Origin: Demequina sp. NBRC 110053
GTDB taxonomy: Bacteria > Actinomycetota > Actinomycetes > Actinomycetales > Demequinaceae
Direction: 5' to 3'
NCBI RefSeq assembly: GCF_002090095.1
Contig: NZ_BBRJ01000002.1
Span: forward strand, 62,001-126,000
DNA: 64,000 nt
Shown piece after piece: positions 1 through 8,971 of this stretch (the stretch's first letter is position 1; every line of letters begins with the position of its first letter). The notes below the pieces were generated by a model. The model saw only the letters and a program-made list of their open reading frames with translations, was not told where the DNA came from and searched no databases. The position numbers and the translations under genes are program-made.

Positions 1-2
1 AT

Positions 3-56
3 CGGGATCGGGCGAGGGCCGCCGCCGATGGCGAGCGCCCGCAGCTCGACGACTAG
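3..56 (+). CDS. C-terminal tail of an upstream gene cut by the window edge
   Basis: An open frame enters from the left edge and stops at TAG 54-56. Its last residues are polar (ending QLDD) and its codons are GC-rich at the third position, as in a real gene. It overlaps the convergent DUF1684 gene by four bases. Only 17 codons are visible, so the product cannot be identified. In many actinobacteria glgX precedes treY-treZ on the same strand, which makes a GlgX C-terminus one possibility, but this is inferred from context alone. Confidence 0.3.
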   Translation, partial: RDRARAAADGERPQLDD

Positions 57-646
57 TCGAGCGCGACGTACCGCTCCCCTGCCTCGACCGCGACGGCGAG
101 CGTGTTGCCGGGCCCTGGCAGCGGGCACACCCAGTCGCTCGAGTACGCGCACGAGGGCTGGAACGCGAAGTTGAGGTCGATCACCAGCGCATCCCTGTCA
201 CCGCCCAGGTCGGCGCCCTTCACCGTGTCGAGCACGTAGCGCCCGCCGCCGTAGGTGCTCTGCGACGCATCACGCAGGGGGAGGAAGACCCCGCCGCCGT
301 AGGAGTCGAGCCACCACACGTCGAGAGCTCCGAGGCCCGGCAGGTCGATGCGGCCGATGCGCTCGAAGGGCACGACGCCGTCGGTGGGCGTGGGAACCTC
401 GCGACGTTCGCTCTCCGCGGGCTCGACCGCGACCTCGAAGCGGTATGCGGGGTCATAGGGGGCGACGTCTGCCGTGAAGCCGTGGCGATGCTGCGGCGGC
501 ACGGGCGAGGCAGGGTGCCGGGCCAGCAGGCGGTCGCGCCCGGCCACCCAGTGACCGTGCGCACGCTCCGGCCGCTCCTCGGCTCTCACCTCGGCGTAGA
601 GAGTCGCCACGCGTGCCCGCCAGTCTCGTACGTCCCAGGAGTCCAT
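53..646 (-). CDS. DUF1684 domain protein
   Basis: A protein of 197 residues with the DUF1684 signature: a YGGGRYVLDTVKG strand, then DLNFAFQPSCAYS and a Cys-Pro-Leu-Pro segment followed by an Asn and a terminal AGERY. This Cys-containing region is the conserved core of the family, whose biochemical function is not established. The ATG at 646 (MDSWDVRDW) is preferred because the open frame further upstream is low-complexity and not family-like; a weak GAGG lies about ten bases before it. It runs opposite to treY, with about 110 bases between the two starts, and converges on the gene entering from the left edge. It is probably a soluble cytoplasmic protein. Family assignment is good; role unknown. 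Confidence 0.75.
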   Translation of the reverse strand: MDSWDVRDWRARVATLYAEVRAEERPERAHGHWVAGRDRLLARHPASPVPPQHRHGFTADVAPYDPAYRFEVAVEPAESERREVPTPTDGVVPFERIGRIDLPGLGALDVWWLDSYGGGVFLPLRDASQSTYGGGRYVLDTVKGADLGGDRDALVIDLNFAFQPSCAYSSDWVCPLPGPGNTLAVAVEAGERYVALD

Positions 647-755
647 GGCCGTGCAACCTCGGCAGCGGCGGGGAGATTCCGGCCAGCACGAGACATGACC
701 GTCACCTCCATCTGCGAGGATGAGTGCAACGTCATCGATGGAGGTACCGCTCGAC

Positions 756-3269
756 ATGTCTGAGGCCACTCATGAACGCGCGCGCAGGTACGGACACGCA
801 GCCGATGCTGTGGTGCCGGTCTCGACGTACCGCCTCCAGCTGAGCGCCGACTTCACGTTCGCCGACGCCGCGGCGAGGCTGGACTACTTCGAGGCCTTGG
901 GCGTGACGCACCTCTACCTGTCGCCCATCCTGGAGGCGGCGCCGGGATCCACGCACTTCTACGACGTCGTCGACCACTCCCGGATCGCCGCGTCGATCGG
1001 CGGCATCGAGCAGCTGCGCGACCTCTCCTGGCAGGCAGGCGAGCGCGGCATCGGCCTCATCGCGGACGTGGTGCCCAACCACATGGCCGTGCCCACGCCG
1101 GCGTACCACAACCGCGCGCTGTGGTCCGTCCTCGCGGAGGGCATCGAGTCGGATCACGCCCACTGGTTCGACGTCGACTGGTCGGGGGGCGATCCGGTGC
1201 TGATGCCCGTGCTCGGACAGCGCATCGGCACTGTGCTCGCCTCCGGCGAGCTCACCCTCGACTCGATGGTGATCCCGGGGTTCGAGGAGCGCGGAGAGGT
1301 TCCCGTGCTGCGCTACTACGAGCACGTGTTCCCCGTTCGCGCCGGCACCGAGAACCTGCCGCTCGCGGACCTCGTCGACGAGCAGCACTACCGGCTCGCG
1401 TACTGGCGCGTCGCGAACGAGGAGCTCAACTACCGCCGCTTCTTCGACGTGGGTTCGCTCGTCGCCGTACGCGTCGAGGACGAGGACGTCTTCGAGTCGA
1501 CCCACCGCGTGATCGTCGACCTCATCAAGGACGGGACCCTCCAGGGACTGCGCATCGACCACCCGGACGGTCTCGCGGACCCCGCCGGTTACCTCGCTCG
1601 GCTCGCGGACGCGACTGACGGCGCGTGGATCGTGGTCGAGAAGATCCTCGAAGGCGACGAGATCCTGCCGAAGTCGTGGCGCACCGCCGGGACCACGGGC
1701 TACGACGCGTCGTGGCGGGTGGGCGCCCTCCTGCGCGACCCCGCCGGCTCGTCTCCCCTGGCGGCCACGCTGCACCGAGTCGCAGGCGACGCCATGGGCA
1801 CCCTGCCCGACCTGATCGCGGAGGCCAAGCGCGAGATCGTCAAGGACTCGCTGTCGAGCGAGGTCCATCGCCTCGCGACCATCGCGCACGAGATCTGCCA
1901 CTCGGACGTGCGCCTGCGCGACCACACGTGGCGCGCGCTCTACGACTGCCTCCGGACCCTCCTGGTGGCGTTCGAGCGGTACCGCGCCTACGTGGTCTCG
2001 GGGACGCCGCCCAAGCAGCCGTCGCTCGAGGCCATCGACCACGCCGTCGAGCGCGCGCTCGCGGTGCTCGACGACGAGCGACACGAGACCCTCGAGGTGG
2101 TGGTCGACCTGCTCAAGGGCGCCGAGGTCGGCTCCGCCGGGCGCACAGGAGATGCGAACCGGCGGGAGCTCATCACGCGCTTCCAGCAGGCGTGCGGTGC
2201 GGTGATGGCCAAGGGCGTCGAGGACACCGCGTACTACCGCTGGACGCACCTGCTGCCGCTGTGCGAGGTCGGCTCCCCTGCTGGCCGCTTCGCCCTTCCC
2301 CCAGCCGCCTTCCACGCCTGGGCGGTCGAGCAGCAGCAGTCCTTCCCGCATGCGATGACCTGTCTGACGACGCACGACACCAAGCGATCGGAGGACGTTC
2401 GAGCACGCCTGTCCGTGCTGTCGGAGGCCTCCGAGGAATGGGACGCCCTGGTGACGCGCCTTCAGGACGCCTCGGCCCGCATCCGGCCGGCGCTGCTCGA
2501 CGGCCGCACCGAGAACCTGTGGTGGCAGACGTTGGTGGGCACCTCCGACGAGCACGGCGTCATGGAGTGGGACCGGCTGGAGGGCTACCTCATCAAGGCC
2601 ATGCGCGAGGCGAAGACGGCCACGACCTGGACGAGCGTCGACGCCGACTATGAGTCCGCCGTCCTGTGGTTCGCGCAGTCGACCCATGCGGACCCGACGG
2701 TCCGTGAGATCGTGAACGAGTGGCATGAGGCGACAGCGGACGGAGTGCGCGCGAGCATCCTGTCCATGAAGCTCGTGCAGCTCACGATCCCCGGCATTCC
2801 GGACGTCTACCAGGGCACCGAGCTCGTCTCGCCCTCCTTGGTCGACCCCGACAACCGCCGCGCCGTCGACTTCGACGCGCGGGAGCGGAGCCTGCGGCGA
2901 CTCGCGTCTGGTGCGCGCCCACGCACTCTCGACGACGAGAAGCTGCTCGTCACTGCGAGAGCGCTCGCCGCCCGTCGCGACCATCCCGAGGCCTTCACGG
3001 GCCCCGGGAGCGGCTATCACCCCCTGCCGTCGAGCTCAGGCCACGCGGTCGTGTTCGCTCGCTCGGTGGACGAGCAGCCTCAGGTCATCACGGTCGCCAC
3101 GCGGCTCGGACTCGACCTTGAGCGGCTGGGTGGGTGGCGCGACCACACGGTGACGCTCCCGAGCGGCCGGTGGGCCGATGCGCTCACGGGCCGCGTGCAT
3201 GAGGGCGGCACGGTCGAGCTCGCCGCGCTGCTGTCGGCACTGCCCGTCGCGCTGCTGGTGGCTGCCTGA
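756..3269 (+). CDS. treY: Maltooligosyl trehalose synthase TreY
   Basis: TreY (837 residues) is a GH13 enzyme that isomerises the reducing-end alpha-1,4 bond of maltooligosaccharides to alpha,alpha-1,1, giving maltooligosyl-trehalose in the cytoplasm. GH13 landmarks are in order: DVVPNH near residues 104-109, the nucleophile Asp268 in LRIDHPDG, the acid/base Glu295 in VVEKILEG and the stabilising Asp541 in THDTKR. The length fits the family. I place the start at ATG 756 because GGAGG at 740-744 lies eleven bases before it; two earlier in-frame starts (720, 738) lack such a site. The stop TGA overlaps the treZ ATG as TGATG, so the two enzymes of the TreY-TreZ pathway are translationally coupled. 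No glgX is visible inside the window. Confidence 0.95.
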   Translation: MSEATHERARRYGHAADAVVPVSTYRLQLSADFTFADAAARLDYFEALGVTHLYLSPILEAAPGSTHFYDVVDHSRIAASIGGIEQLRDLSWQAGERGIGLIADVVPNHMAVPTPAYHNRALWSVLAEGIESDHAHWFDVDWSGGDPVLMPVLGQRIGTVLASGELTLDSMVIPGFEERGEVPVLRYYEHVFPVRAGTENLPLADLVDEQHYRLAYWRVANEELNYRRFFDVGSLVAVRVEDEDVFESTHRVIVDLIKDGTLQGLRIDHPDGLADPAGYLARLADATDGAWIVVEKILEGDEILPKSWRTAGTTGYDASWRVGALLRDPAGSSPLAATLHRVAGDAMGTLPDLIAEAKREIVKDSLSSEVHRLATIAHEICHSDVRLRDHTWRALYDCLRTLLVAFERYRAYVVSGTPPKQPSLEAIDHAVERALAVLDDERHETLEVVVDLLKGAEVGSAGRTGDANRRELITRFQQACGAVMAKGVEDTAYYRWTHLLPLCEVGSPAGRFALPPAAFHAWAVEQQQSFPHAMTCLTTHDTKRSEDVRARLSVLSEASEEWDALVTRLQDASARIRPALLDGRTENLWWQTLVGTSDEHGVMEWDRLEGYLIKAMREAKTATTWTSVDADYESAVLWFAQSTHADPTVREIVNEWHEATADGVRASILSMKLVQLTIPGIPDVYQGTELVSPSLVDPDNRRAVDFDARERSLRRLASGARPRTLDDEKLLVTARALAARRDHPEAFTGPGSGYHPLPSSSGHAVVFARSVDEQPQVITVATRLGLDLERLGGWRDHTVTLPSGRWADALTGRVHEGGTVELAALLSALPVALLVAA

Positions 3270-5011
3270 TGCGCGCGTCCGTCTGGGCCCCGGACGCCGA
3301 TGCGGTGGTCGCGGTCATCGGTGCGCCCGACGCTGACAGGACTCGCGCGGACCTGGAGCGCGCGGACGATGGCTGGTGGACCGGTCCCGAGCTGGCACCG
3401 GGCACCGACTATGCCTTCGAGGTCGACGGCGAGGGGCCGTGGCCCGATCCGCGCTCCGCGCAGCAGCCGCACGGCGTCCACGGGCCGTCGCGGGTGTTCG
3501 ACGCAGGCGTGCACCGATGGGGCGACGGCGAGTGGGCCGGCATCGACGCGCTCGGCGCCGTCTTCTACGAGCTCCACGTCGGCACCTTCACTCCCACGGG
3601 CACCCTCGACGCGGCGATCGTGCAGCTTCCGGACCTCAAGGCCACCGGCGTCGACATCGTCGAGCTCATGCCGATCGCCCCGTTCCCTGGCCGCCATGGC
3701 TGGGGGTACGACGGCGTCTCCCTCATGGGGGTGCACGAGGCCTACGGTGGCCCGGCTGCGCTGCAGAGATTCGTCGATGCCGCGCACCAGGCGGGACTGG
3801 GCGTCTGCCTCGACGTGGTCTACAACCATCTGGGTCCGGACGGCAACTACCTCTCGAAGTTCGGTCCCTACTTCACCGACGCCCACGACACGCCATGGGG
3901 CTGGGCCGTCAACGTCGACCAGCCAGGCTCCGACGGCATGCGGCGGCTCATCTGCGACAGCGCCCTGCGCTGGTTCAGCGACTTCCACGTGGACTGCCTG
4001 CGGCTAGACGCCGTGCACGAGATCCGGGACGACAGCGAGCGCCACATCCTCGCCCAGCTGTCCGATGAGGCGGCTGCGCTGTCGCAGCGCCTCGGCCGGC
4101 CCCTCGGGCTGGTCGCGGAGTCCGACCTCAACGATGTCCGCATGGTCACGCCTACCTCGGAGGGCGGCCTGGGCATGACCGCGCAGTGGAACGACGACGT
4201 CCACCATGCGCTCCACGCCTACCTGACCGGCGAGCGCCACGGCTACTACGTGGACTTCGGCTCGATCGAGGCGCTCGACAAGGTCTACCGCAGCGTGTTC
4301 TGGCACGACGGCACGCACTCGCCGTTCCGCGGGAGCGCCTGGGGCGCACCGGTGTCACCCGAGGTCGACCGCCGCCGGTTCGTGGTCTGCGCCTCTAACC
4401 ACGACCAGGTGGGCAACCGCGCCATCGGCGACCGGCCCGCATCGTCCCTGTCCCCCGGCGCCCAGGCGGCGTCGTTGGCGCTGATCCTGCTGTCCCCCTT
4501 CACGCCCATGCTGTTCATGGGCGAGGAGTACGGGGAGACCAGGCCTTTCATGTTCTTCACGGATCACGATCAGCCGCTCGGCACCGCGGTGTCCGAGGGG
4601 CGCATGAGCGAGTTCGCGGGCCACGGCTGGGAGCAGCTCTACGGCGGCGAGGTGCAGGTGCCCGACCCGCAGGATCGCACCACCTTCCTGCGTTCCAAGC
4701 TGGGCTCCGGAGTGGGCGCCTCCACCGCTCATCATGACGCCATTCGGTCGTGGGTCGCGGACCTCATGGCGCTGCGTCCCCTGGTGTCGGCTCGCGACGC
4801 ATGGGAGCGGCACCCCGCCGGCGTCTCCGAGCGCGGCCAGCGCATGCTCACCATGCACGGACCCCTCGAGGTCCACGCCAACCTGTCAGAGACCGCTCAT
4901 GTGGTCTCCGGAGAGCTGGTCGCCTCGTTCGGGCCGGTGAAGCGCTCCGAGGCCGGGCTCACGGTGGAACCGGGAGGCGTCGCCGTCACGAAGTCTCACG
5001 AGGACGCGTAG
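3269..5011 (+). CDS. treZ: Malto-oligosyltrehalose trehalohydrolase TreZ
   Basis: TreZ (580 residues) hydrolyses maltooligosyl-trehalose to release trehalose, completing the route begun by TreY. An N-terminal E-set/CBM48-like domain (about 1-85, with the start MRASVWAPDA) precedes the GH13 barrel. The catalytic set is visible: nucleophile Asp247 in RLDAVH, acid/base Glu284 in AESD and transition-state Asp379 in NHDQVGNR. Its length is typical. The ATG overlaps the treY stop by one base, so it depends on treY translation. Trehalose is normally used here as an osmolyte and desiccation or heat protectant. The gene ends 150 bases before the convergent zapE, and that gap contains an open minus-strand frame listed separately. 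Confidence 0.95.
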   Translation: MRASVWAPDADAVVAVIGAPDADRTRADLERADDGWWTGPELAPGTDYAFEVDGEGPWPDPRSAQQPHGVHGPSRVFDAGVHRWGDGEWAGIDALGAVFYELHVGTFTPTGTLDAAIVQLPDLKATGVDIVELMPIAPFPGRHGWGYDGVSLMGVHEAYGGPAALQRFVDAAHQAGLGVCLDVVYNHLGPDGNYLSKFGPYFTDAHDTPWGWAVNVDQPGSDGMRRLICDSALRWFSDFHVDCLRLDAVHEIRDDSERHILAQLSDEAAALSQRLGRPLGLVAESDLNDVRMVTPTSEGGLGMTAQWNDDVHHALHAYLTGERHGYYVDFGSIEALDKVYRSVFWHDGTHSPFRGSAWGAPVSPEVDRRRFVVCASNHDQVGNRAIGDRPASSLSPGAQAASLALILLSPFTPMLFMGEEYGETRPFMFFTDHDQPLGTAVSEGRMSEFAGHGWEQLYGGEVQVPDPQDRTTFLRSKLGSGVGASTAHHDAIRSWVADLMALRPLVSARDAWERHPAGVSERGQRMLTMHGPLEVHANLSETAHVVSGELVASFGPVKRSEAGLTVEPGGVAVTKSHEDA

Positions 5012-5138
5012 GCGGGACGCGGTGGCCGAACGCCGGATCGATGTACGACCGCACGACCGCGCAGGAGGCGTCGAACAGATCCGCGCGCGAGTATGGGTAC
5101 CCGCCGTCGACCTGCCTGCCGGAGCCGATCCCGAGCAC
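4986..5138 (-). CDS. Possible 50-codon small ORF or gene remnant
   Basis: A minus-strand frame between zapE and treZ reads VLGIGSGRQVDGGYPYSRAD followed by LFDASCAVVRSYIDPAFG and a Pro/Arg-rich end, stopping at TGA inside the end of treZ. Nearly every codon ends in G or C, as in the real genes here, and the residue composition is protein-like. There is no ATG; GTG 5138 is the only plausible start and has no clear ribosome binding site. The frame stays open upstream under zapE, so this could be the 3' remnant of a lost gene or a short gene in its own right. I recognise no family. Confidence 0.3.
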   Translation of the reverse strand: MLGIGSGRQVDGGYPYSRADLFDASCAVVRSYIDPAFGHRVPPTRPRETS

Positions 5139-5161
5139 CCTCGCATCGCGCAGGCGCGCCG

Positions 5162-6157
5162 CTACCGGTGCTCGGGCTCCCCGGCGACCATCGACAGCAT
5201 GCGGCTGAGCGCCCGGTAGTACTTCTTGCGGTACCCGCCGCGCAGCATCTCCGCAGAGAAGATGTCCCCGAGCGAGTGGCCCGACGCGATCACCCGAACG
5301 TCTCGGTCGTAGAGCCTGTCGACGAGCGAGACCACGCGCAGCGCCTGCGCCTGGTCAGCGAGCGGCCGCACGCCGCGCAGCCCGAGCACGGCGAGGCCAT
5401 CGACGTAGGCGCCGTAGCGGCTCGGATGCACGTGGGTGAGGTCCTCCATCAGAGCCGCCCAGTCCTCGCACGCGGACCCGTCACCGGAGCACGCGTCCAG
5501 CACCTGGGAGACGGTCGCCGGCGGCGGGAACCGCAGGTCGCCCCGGCCGCGATAGTCCGGTCCGTCGATGGTGATCACCTCGAACACGCTGGACAGCGCC
5601 TGGATCTCGCGCTTGAAGTCGTCCGCCGCGAAGCGGCCCTGGCCCAGCGAGCCCGGAAGCGTGTTGGACGTCGCCGCCAGTGCCACCCCAGCATCGGCGA
5701 GCTCGCGCATGAGCCTCGCCATGAGAACCGTGTCGCCAGGGTCGTCGAGCTCGAACTCGTCGATGCACACGAGCGCGTACTCCTGGAGCGCGCCCCTGGT
5801 GGCCTGAAAGCCCATCGCGCCCACCAGCTGGGTGTACTCGACGAAGGTGCCGAACACAGCGCGCTCGCCCACCTCGTGCGCGAGAGACGCCAGCAGGTGC
5901 GTCTTGCCGACGCCGAACCCCCCGTCGAGGTAGATTCCGCGGCCCCCGCTGGGACGCCTCAGCATTCCCAGTCCCCTGCGCGCCACGCCCTTCGCGAAGG
6001 ACCGAACCTCGCTGACGGCGGCCTCCTGACTCGGGAAGTCAGGGTCGGGGATGTACGAGTCGAACGTCGCGTCCGCGAAGTGCGGCGGCACCGTGAGCGC
6101 GGCGATGAGCGCCGCGGGCTCGACGTGGGGGCGCCGTCCGACGAGGTGCGCAGTCAT
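5162..6157 (-). CDS. zapE: ZapE/AFG1-family ATPase
   Basis: A protein of 331 residues with the single-domain P-loop layout of ZapE/Afg1: Walker A GGFGVGKT at about 79-86, a Walker B segment with IDEFELDD, and the family TSNTLPGSL sensor region. In Escherichia coli ZapE is a cell-division ATPase acting on the Z ring; the mitochondrial relative Afg1 takes part in protein quality control. The actinobacterial role is not settled. The gene starts 22 bases after the ATP-grasp gene and is probably the last of a gnd to ATP-grasp to zapE operon. No transmembrane segment is visible. It converges on treZ. Confidence 0.88.
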   Translation of the reverse strand: MTAHLVGRRPHVEPAALIAALTVPPHFADATFDSYIPDPDFPSQEAAVSEVRSFAKGVARRGLGMLRRPSGGRGIYLDGGFGVGKTHLLASLAHEVGERAVFGTFVEYTQLVGAMGFQATRGALQEYALVCIDEFELDDPGDTVLMARLMRELADAGVALAATSNTLPGSLGQGRFAADDFKREIQALSSVFEVITIDGPDYRGRGDLRFPPPATVSQVLDACSGDGSACEDWAALMEDLTHVHPSRYGAYVDGLAVLGLRGVRPLADQAQALRVVSLVDRLYDRDVRVIASGHSLGDIFSAEMLRGGYRKKYYRALSRMLSMVAGEPEHR

Positions 6158-6179
6158 CCGTCCGTGGCCCGCCTGCCGC

Positions 6180-7394
6180 TCAATGCCCCGTCGCCGTGGG
6201 CTCGGGGTAGAACTCCCGGTACTTGCGCCGGTGGTTCCAGGTCATCGCGGCGATGGTCAGCTGGCGCGCGAGGGAGCCGTCCGCTGGGTTGTGCAGCGGG
6301 CGCGCGATGCCGCGGCGCGCGGCCGCCCGGACCCGCGCCCGCAGGTCGGCGTCGGGCAGATAGCGGACGAGCAGCCCGAGGGGCACCACGGAGTAGAGGA
6401 CCTCCGTGGTCGCGCGAACGGGAGCGATCGGCGTCCCGTCGAGGTCGGCGGCGACGTGGTCAGCGGGGTTCGCGCCAGCCGCCGTCACGTACCAGTTGTT
6501 GCGGCCGATGCGCGGGTTGACCTCGAAGAACACGTGCTCACCCGTGCGGGGGTCGCGCTTGAAGTCGGCGTTGGCGAATCCCCGGTAGTCCACGCGCTCG
6601 AGATAGCGCGCCATCGCGTCCATCGCGTCCGTGTAGGGCTCCGTGAGGATGGCGGCCGGCACCCCGAGCGTGCCAGGGGTGTGCTCCTCGAGCAGGACGC
6701 GCCCGGTGCATAGCAGCGTCACCTCGCCGCGCGCGTTGCGATACGCGGTGAGCGAGCGCATCTGGGTCTCGTCGCCGGGGATGAACTCCTGGAGCAGGTA
6801 CGTGCCCGCATAGCCGCTCGCCGCGACGCGCCCCAGCAGGTCCTCGACCTCGCCACGCGTGGTGAGGTGCGCGACCTTGAGCTTGCCGGGGTACGACACG
6901 CGGTGGTGCTCGGCGGAGGAGTCGGCCTTGCCGATCACCGGGAACACCAGCGAGTCCAGGTCCGCGCTGGACTGCGGCACGCCGCCCTCGAAGGTGACGG
7001 CGACCGTGCGCGGCACCGGAATCCCCAGCGCCTCGCAGTCCGCCTGGAACGCGGTCTTCGAGGAGACGCGAGCGAACGCCTCCGGCGAGCACATCGGGAT
7101 CTCGTAGTGCTCGGAGAGCTCGCCCCTGCGCGCGATGATCGTCTCGACGTACCAGTCGGCGTTCGACAGCAGTACCAGGCGCTCATCGGACCGCTCGCGC
7201 CCCAGCTCGATGAGCGAGGCGACGAGCGCGTCGGGATCCTCCACGTCCGCGATCCTGACGTCCGCGATGCGGGTGTCGGCGAACGCGCGCGTCTGCAGGC
7301 GCGACACCACCACGCCCCGCACGCCGGACCAGTCGTGGAACGCCCTCAGGAGAGCGTAGGCGCCGATGTCGCCGCCGACCACGACCGGGACCAT
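6180..7394 (-). CDS. ATP-grasp ligase resembling D-aspartate ligase
   Basis: This 404-residue enzyme opens with a Rossmann-like VVVGGDIGAYALLRAFHD segment, then SNADWYVETIIARR, a SSKTAFQADCEALGIPVP linker typical of ATP-grasp pre-domains, and a metal-binding FFEVNPRIGRNNW at the C-terminal end. The layout matches carboxylate-amine ligases such as the D-aspartate ligase that adds D-Asp to the side chain of the peptidoglycan precursor. Many Micrococcales carry D-Asp or D-Glu in the interpeptide bridge, so a cell-wall role is attractive but inferred. ATG 7394 is chosen because GGAGG lies six bases before it. It follows gnd by 35 bases and precedes zapE. Substrate specificity cannot be read from the sequence. 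Confidence 0.7.
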   Translation of the reverse strand: MVPVVVGGDIGAYALLRAFHDWSGVRGVVVSRLQTRAFADTRIADVRIADVEDPDALVASLIELGRERSDERLVLLSNADWYVETIIARRGELSEHYEIPMCSPEAFARVSSKTAFQADCEALGIPVPRTVAVTFEGGVPQSSADLDSLVFPVIGKADSSAEHHRVSYPGKLKVAHLTTRGEVEDLLGRVAASGYAGTYLLQEFIPGDETQMRSLTAYRNARGEVTLLCTGRVLLEEHTPGTLGVPAAILTEPYTDAMDAMARYLERVDYRGFANADFKRDPRTGEHVFFEVNPRIGRNNWYVTAAGANPADHVAADLDGTPIAPVRATTEVLYSVVPLGLLVRYLPDADLRARVRAAARRGIARPLHNPADGSLARQLTIAAMTWNHRRKYREFYPEPTATGH

Positions 7395-7429
7395 CGAGAC
7401 CTCCTGCTTCGACGTCGCGCCCGGGCGGG

Positions 7430-8866
7430 TCAGGCCTCGACCTCGCTGCGGTCGCCCGACCACAGCGTGTGGAACGTGCCCTCGGCGTCGACGCGCTTGT
7501 AGGTGTGGGCGCCGAAGAAGTCCCGCTGACCCTGGATGACGGCGGCGGGCAGGCGCTCGGCGCGCAGCGAGTCGTAGTACGAGAGCGAGGAGCCGAAGGC
7601 GGGCACCGGCACGCCGGCGAGCGCGGCCTGGGACACGACCCGCCGCCATGCGGAGACGCCGTTGGCGACGGCTCCCTGGAAGTACTCGTCGACCAGCAGG
7701 GTCGCGAGCTCCGGGTTGCGGTCGTACGCCTCGGTGATGCGGTCCAGGAAGCGCGCGCGGATGATGCAGCCCTCGCGCCAGATCTTGGCCATGTCGCCAC
7801 GATCGATGTCCCAGCCGAACTCCTCCGAGGCGGCCTGGATCTGGTCGAAGCCCTGCGCGTACGCGACCACCTTGGACGCGTACAGCGCGAGCCGCACGTC
7901 CTCGATGAATCCGCGCTTGTCGCGAATGTGGAACTCGCCGGCGTTCGCCGCGAGGACGCCCCGAGCCGCCTCGCGCTGGGCGGTCTGCGAGGAGATGGCG
8001 CGAGCGAACGTCGCCTCGGCGATGCCCGTGACCGGGACGCCGAGGTCGAGCGCCGACTGCACGGTCCAGCGCCCGGTCCCCTTCTGTCCGGCCTGGTCGA
8101 CGATGACGTCGACGAGCGCCTTGCCCGTGCGCGGGTCCTGGTGGCGCAGCACCTCGGCCGTGATCTCGATGAGGAAGGACTCGAGGTCCCCTTCGTTCCA
8201 CTCCGCGAAGATCTCGCCGATCTGCGCGGGCGTCAGGTTCAGCCCGGCGCGAAGCAGGTCGTATGCCTCGCCGATCAGCTGCATGTCGGCGTACTCGATG
8301 CCGTTGTGGACCATCTTGACGAAGTGCCCGGCGCCGTCGGGCCCCACGTGCACGCAGCACGGGGTGCCGTCCTCGGCCTTGGCGGCGATCTTCTCGAGGA
8401 TGGGTCCGAGCGTCACGTACGACTCCGCGGGACCGCCGGGCATGATCGACGGGCCCAGCAGTGCGCCCTCCTCCCCTCCCGACACGCCCGATCCGACGAA
8501 GTGCAGTCCCTGCTCCCGCAGCGCTGCCTCGCGACGGCGGGTGTCGGCGTAGTGGGCGTTGCCGGCGTCCACGATGATGTCGCCCTCGTCCAGCAGCGGC
8601 ACCAGCGCGTCGATGACGGCATCGGTGGGCCCTCCCGCCTGCACCATGACGACCACCTGGCGCGGCTTCTCCAGCGAGGCGACGAAGTCCTCGAGGGACT
8701 CGGAGCCGATGAAGGTTCCCTCCTCGCCGTGCTCCTCGATCAGCGAGTGCATCTTCTGGGGCGAGCGGTTGTGCACCGCCACCGTGAACCCGTTGCGGGC
8801 GAAGTTGCGGGCCAGGTTGCGGCCCATCACCGCAAGTCCGGTCACACCGATCTGAGCAAGCGCCAT
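7430..8866 (-). CDS. gnd: 6-phosphogluconate dehydrogenase (decarboxylating)
   Basis: Gnd (478 residues) oxidises and decarboxylates 6-phosphogluconate to ribulose 5-phosphate in the oxidative pentose phosphate pathway. The N-terminus MALAQIGVTGLAVMGRNLAR is the nucleotide-binding fold. The catalytic region GVSGGEEGALLGPSIMPGG and the Lys/Asn segment GHFVKMVHNGIEYADMQ are intact. Length is that of the long, dimeric family. ATG 8866 has AAGGA seven bases upstream; longer in-frame extensions do not look like the family. It is the first gene of a likely operon with the ATP-grasp ligase and zapE, and is divergent from the DUF3000 gene across 105 bases. Confidence 0.96.
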   Translation of the reverse strand: MALAQIGVTGLAVMGRNLARNFARNGFTVAVHNRSPQKMHSLIEEHGEEGTFIGSESLEDFVASLEKPRQVVVMVQAGGPTDAVIDALVPLLDEGDIIVDAGNAHYADTRRREAALREQGLHFVGSGVSGGEEGALLGPSIMPGGPAESYVTLGPILEKIAAKAEDGTPCCVHVGPDGAGHFVKMVHNGIEYADMQLIGEAYDLLRAGLNLTPAQIGEIFAEWNEGDLESFLIEITAEVLRHQDPRTGKALVDVIVDQAGQKGTGRWTVQSALDLGVPVTGIAEATFARAISSQTAQREAARGVLAANAGEFHIRDKRGFIEDVRLALYASKVVAYAQGFDQIQAASEEFGWDIDRGDMAKIWREGCIIRARFLDRITEAYDRNPELATLLVDEYFQGAVANGVSAWRRVVSQAALAGVPVPAFGSSLSYYDSLRAERLPAAVIQGQRDFFGAHTYKRVDAEGTFHTLWSGDRSEVEA

Positions 8867-8959
8867 TGTCGCGTCCTTACCTGAGGGGGGTCTGGGTACG
8901 CCGACCAGCCTAGTGGGAAGCGACCGCGTGGCGAACCGGGCCGCCCGCGCGGCCCCGCC

Positions 8960-8965
8960 TAGGCT
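8960..8965 (+). promoter_or_regulatory. Putative -10 of a leaderless promoter (DUF3000 gene)
   Basis: TAGGCT sits six bases before ATG 8972, which has no ribosome binding site. Transcription would begin at or next to the start codon. No clear -35 box is seen. Confidence 0.5.
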
Positions 8966-8971
8966 CGTCGC

